5,779 bases of DNA from an uncultured Ruminococcus sp. (lineage in GTDB: Bacteria; Bacillota; Clostridia; Oscillospirales; Ruminococcaceae), in the NCBI GenBank assembly GCA_946404705.1, contig CAMJES010000154.1, positions 1-5,779 of the forward strand, in the 5' to 3' direction. The stretch's first letter is position 1. The number at the start of each line of letters is the position of its first letter. The notes beneath the pieces are model-generated. The model did not search any database. It saw only the letters and a list, made by a program, of their open reading frames with translations, and was not told the origin of the DNA. The position numbers and the translations under genes were made by a program. This document shows, piece by piece, positions 5,735 to 5,779 of the stretch.

Positions 5735-5779
5735 AGATCGGAAGAGCGTCGTGTAGGGAAAGAGTGTAGATCTCGGTGG
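5735..5779. other. Illumina TruSeq adapter contamination at contig end
   Basis: These 45 bases begin AGATCGGAAGAGC and then continue, base for base as I recall it, as the reverse complement of the Illumina universal (P5-side) adapter through to ...TCTCGGTGG. The preceding base, 5734, is therefore the last biological base. The in-frame peptide it encodes, RSEERRVGKECRSRW, is an adapter translation seen as a contaminant in protein databases. Confidence 0.98.

Noticed and set aside
5735..5779. An unusual basic C-terminal extension of HsdM
   Set aside because: The residues are encoded by sequencing adapter and are not part of the protein.
1..5779. CRISPR arrays, tRNA, rRNA or riboswitch
   Set aside because: I saw no regularly spaced direct repeats, no tRNA-like cloverleaf and no structured leader; the leaders of the genes are about 30-36 bases or shorter.

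Overview
The window looks like a low-to-mid GC Clostridia (Ruminococcus/Oscillospiraceae-like) fragment. The evidence is a SpoIIID-type sporulation regulator, a serine recombinase of the kind common in Clostridia, strong AGGAGG-type ribosome binding sites and TTGxxx-N17-TATAAT promoters. It is probably a complete short assembly contig. The left end lies in what looks like an insertion-sequence terminus. The last 45 bases are Illumina adapter sequence, not biological DNA.

Left third (1-1044), minus strand: the first ~50 bases resemble the end of an IS3-family element. It abuts the 3' end of an intact 91-aa SpoIIID-like gene (73-348), which has its own ribosome binding site and a sigma-E-like promoter. 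Upstream, on the same strand, is a decayed serine recombinase (475-931). It keeps a perfect TTGACA-N17-TACAAT promoter and a strong Shine-Dalgarno, but is broken by at least two single-base frameshifts and lacks its C-terminal half. An 87-aa unrecognised ORF (1045-1308, plus strand) follows.

Right two thirds (1309-5734), plus strand: two large genes, each with its own extended -10 promoter. The first (1427-4117) encodes an 896-aa superfamily 1A (UvrD/helicase IV-like) helicase. It has an apparent PD-(D/E)XK-nuclease-like insertion between motifs Ib and II and a C-terminal four-cysteine topoisomerase-type zinc finger. Its stop codon lies inside the hairpin of a rho-independent terminator. The second (4268 to the end of real sequence at 5734) is the N-terminal 489 residues of a type I restriction-modification N6-adenine methyltransferase (HsdM), cut off by the adapter.

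Together these suggest an accessory or defence-island-like neighbourhood next to recombination debris. HsdM would modify DNA with HsdS and HsdR subunits that should lie beyond the right edge. The helicase could be a separate DNA-processing or defence protein; a shared role with the R-M system is inference only. The most unusual protein is the helicase with nuclease-like insert and zinc finger. The most important practical point is the adapter at the right end, which creates a false C-terminus for HsdM.
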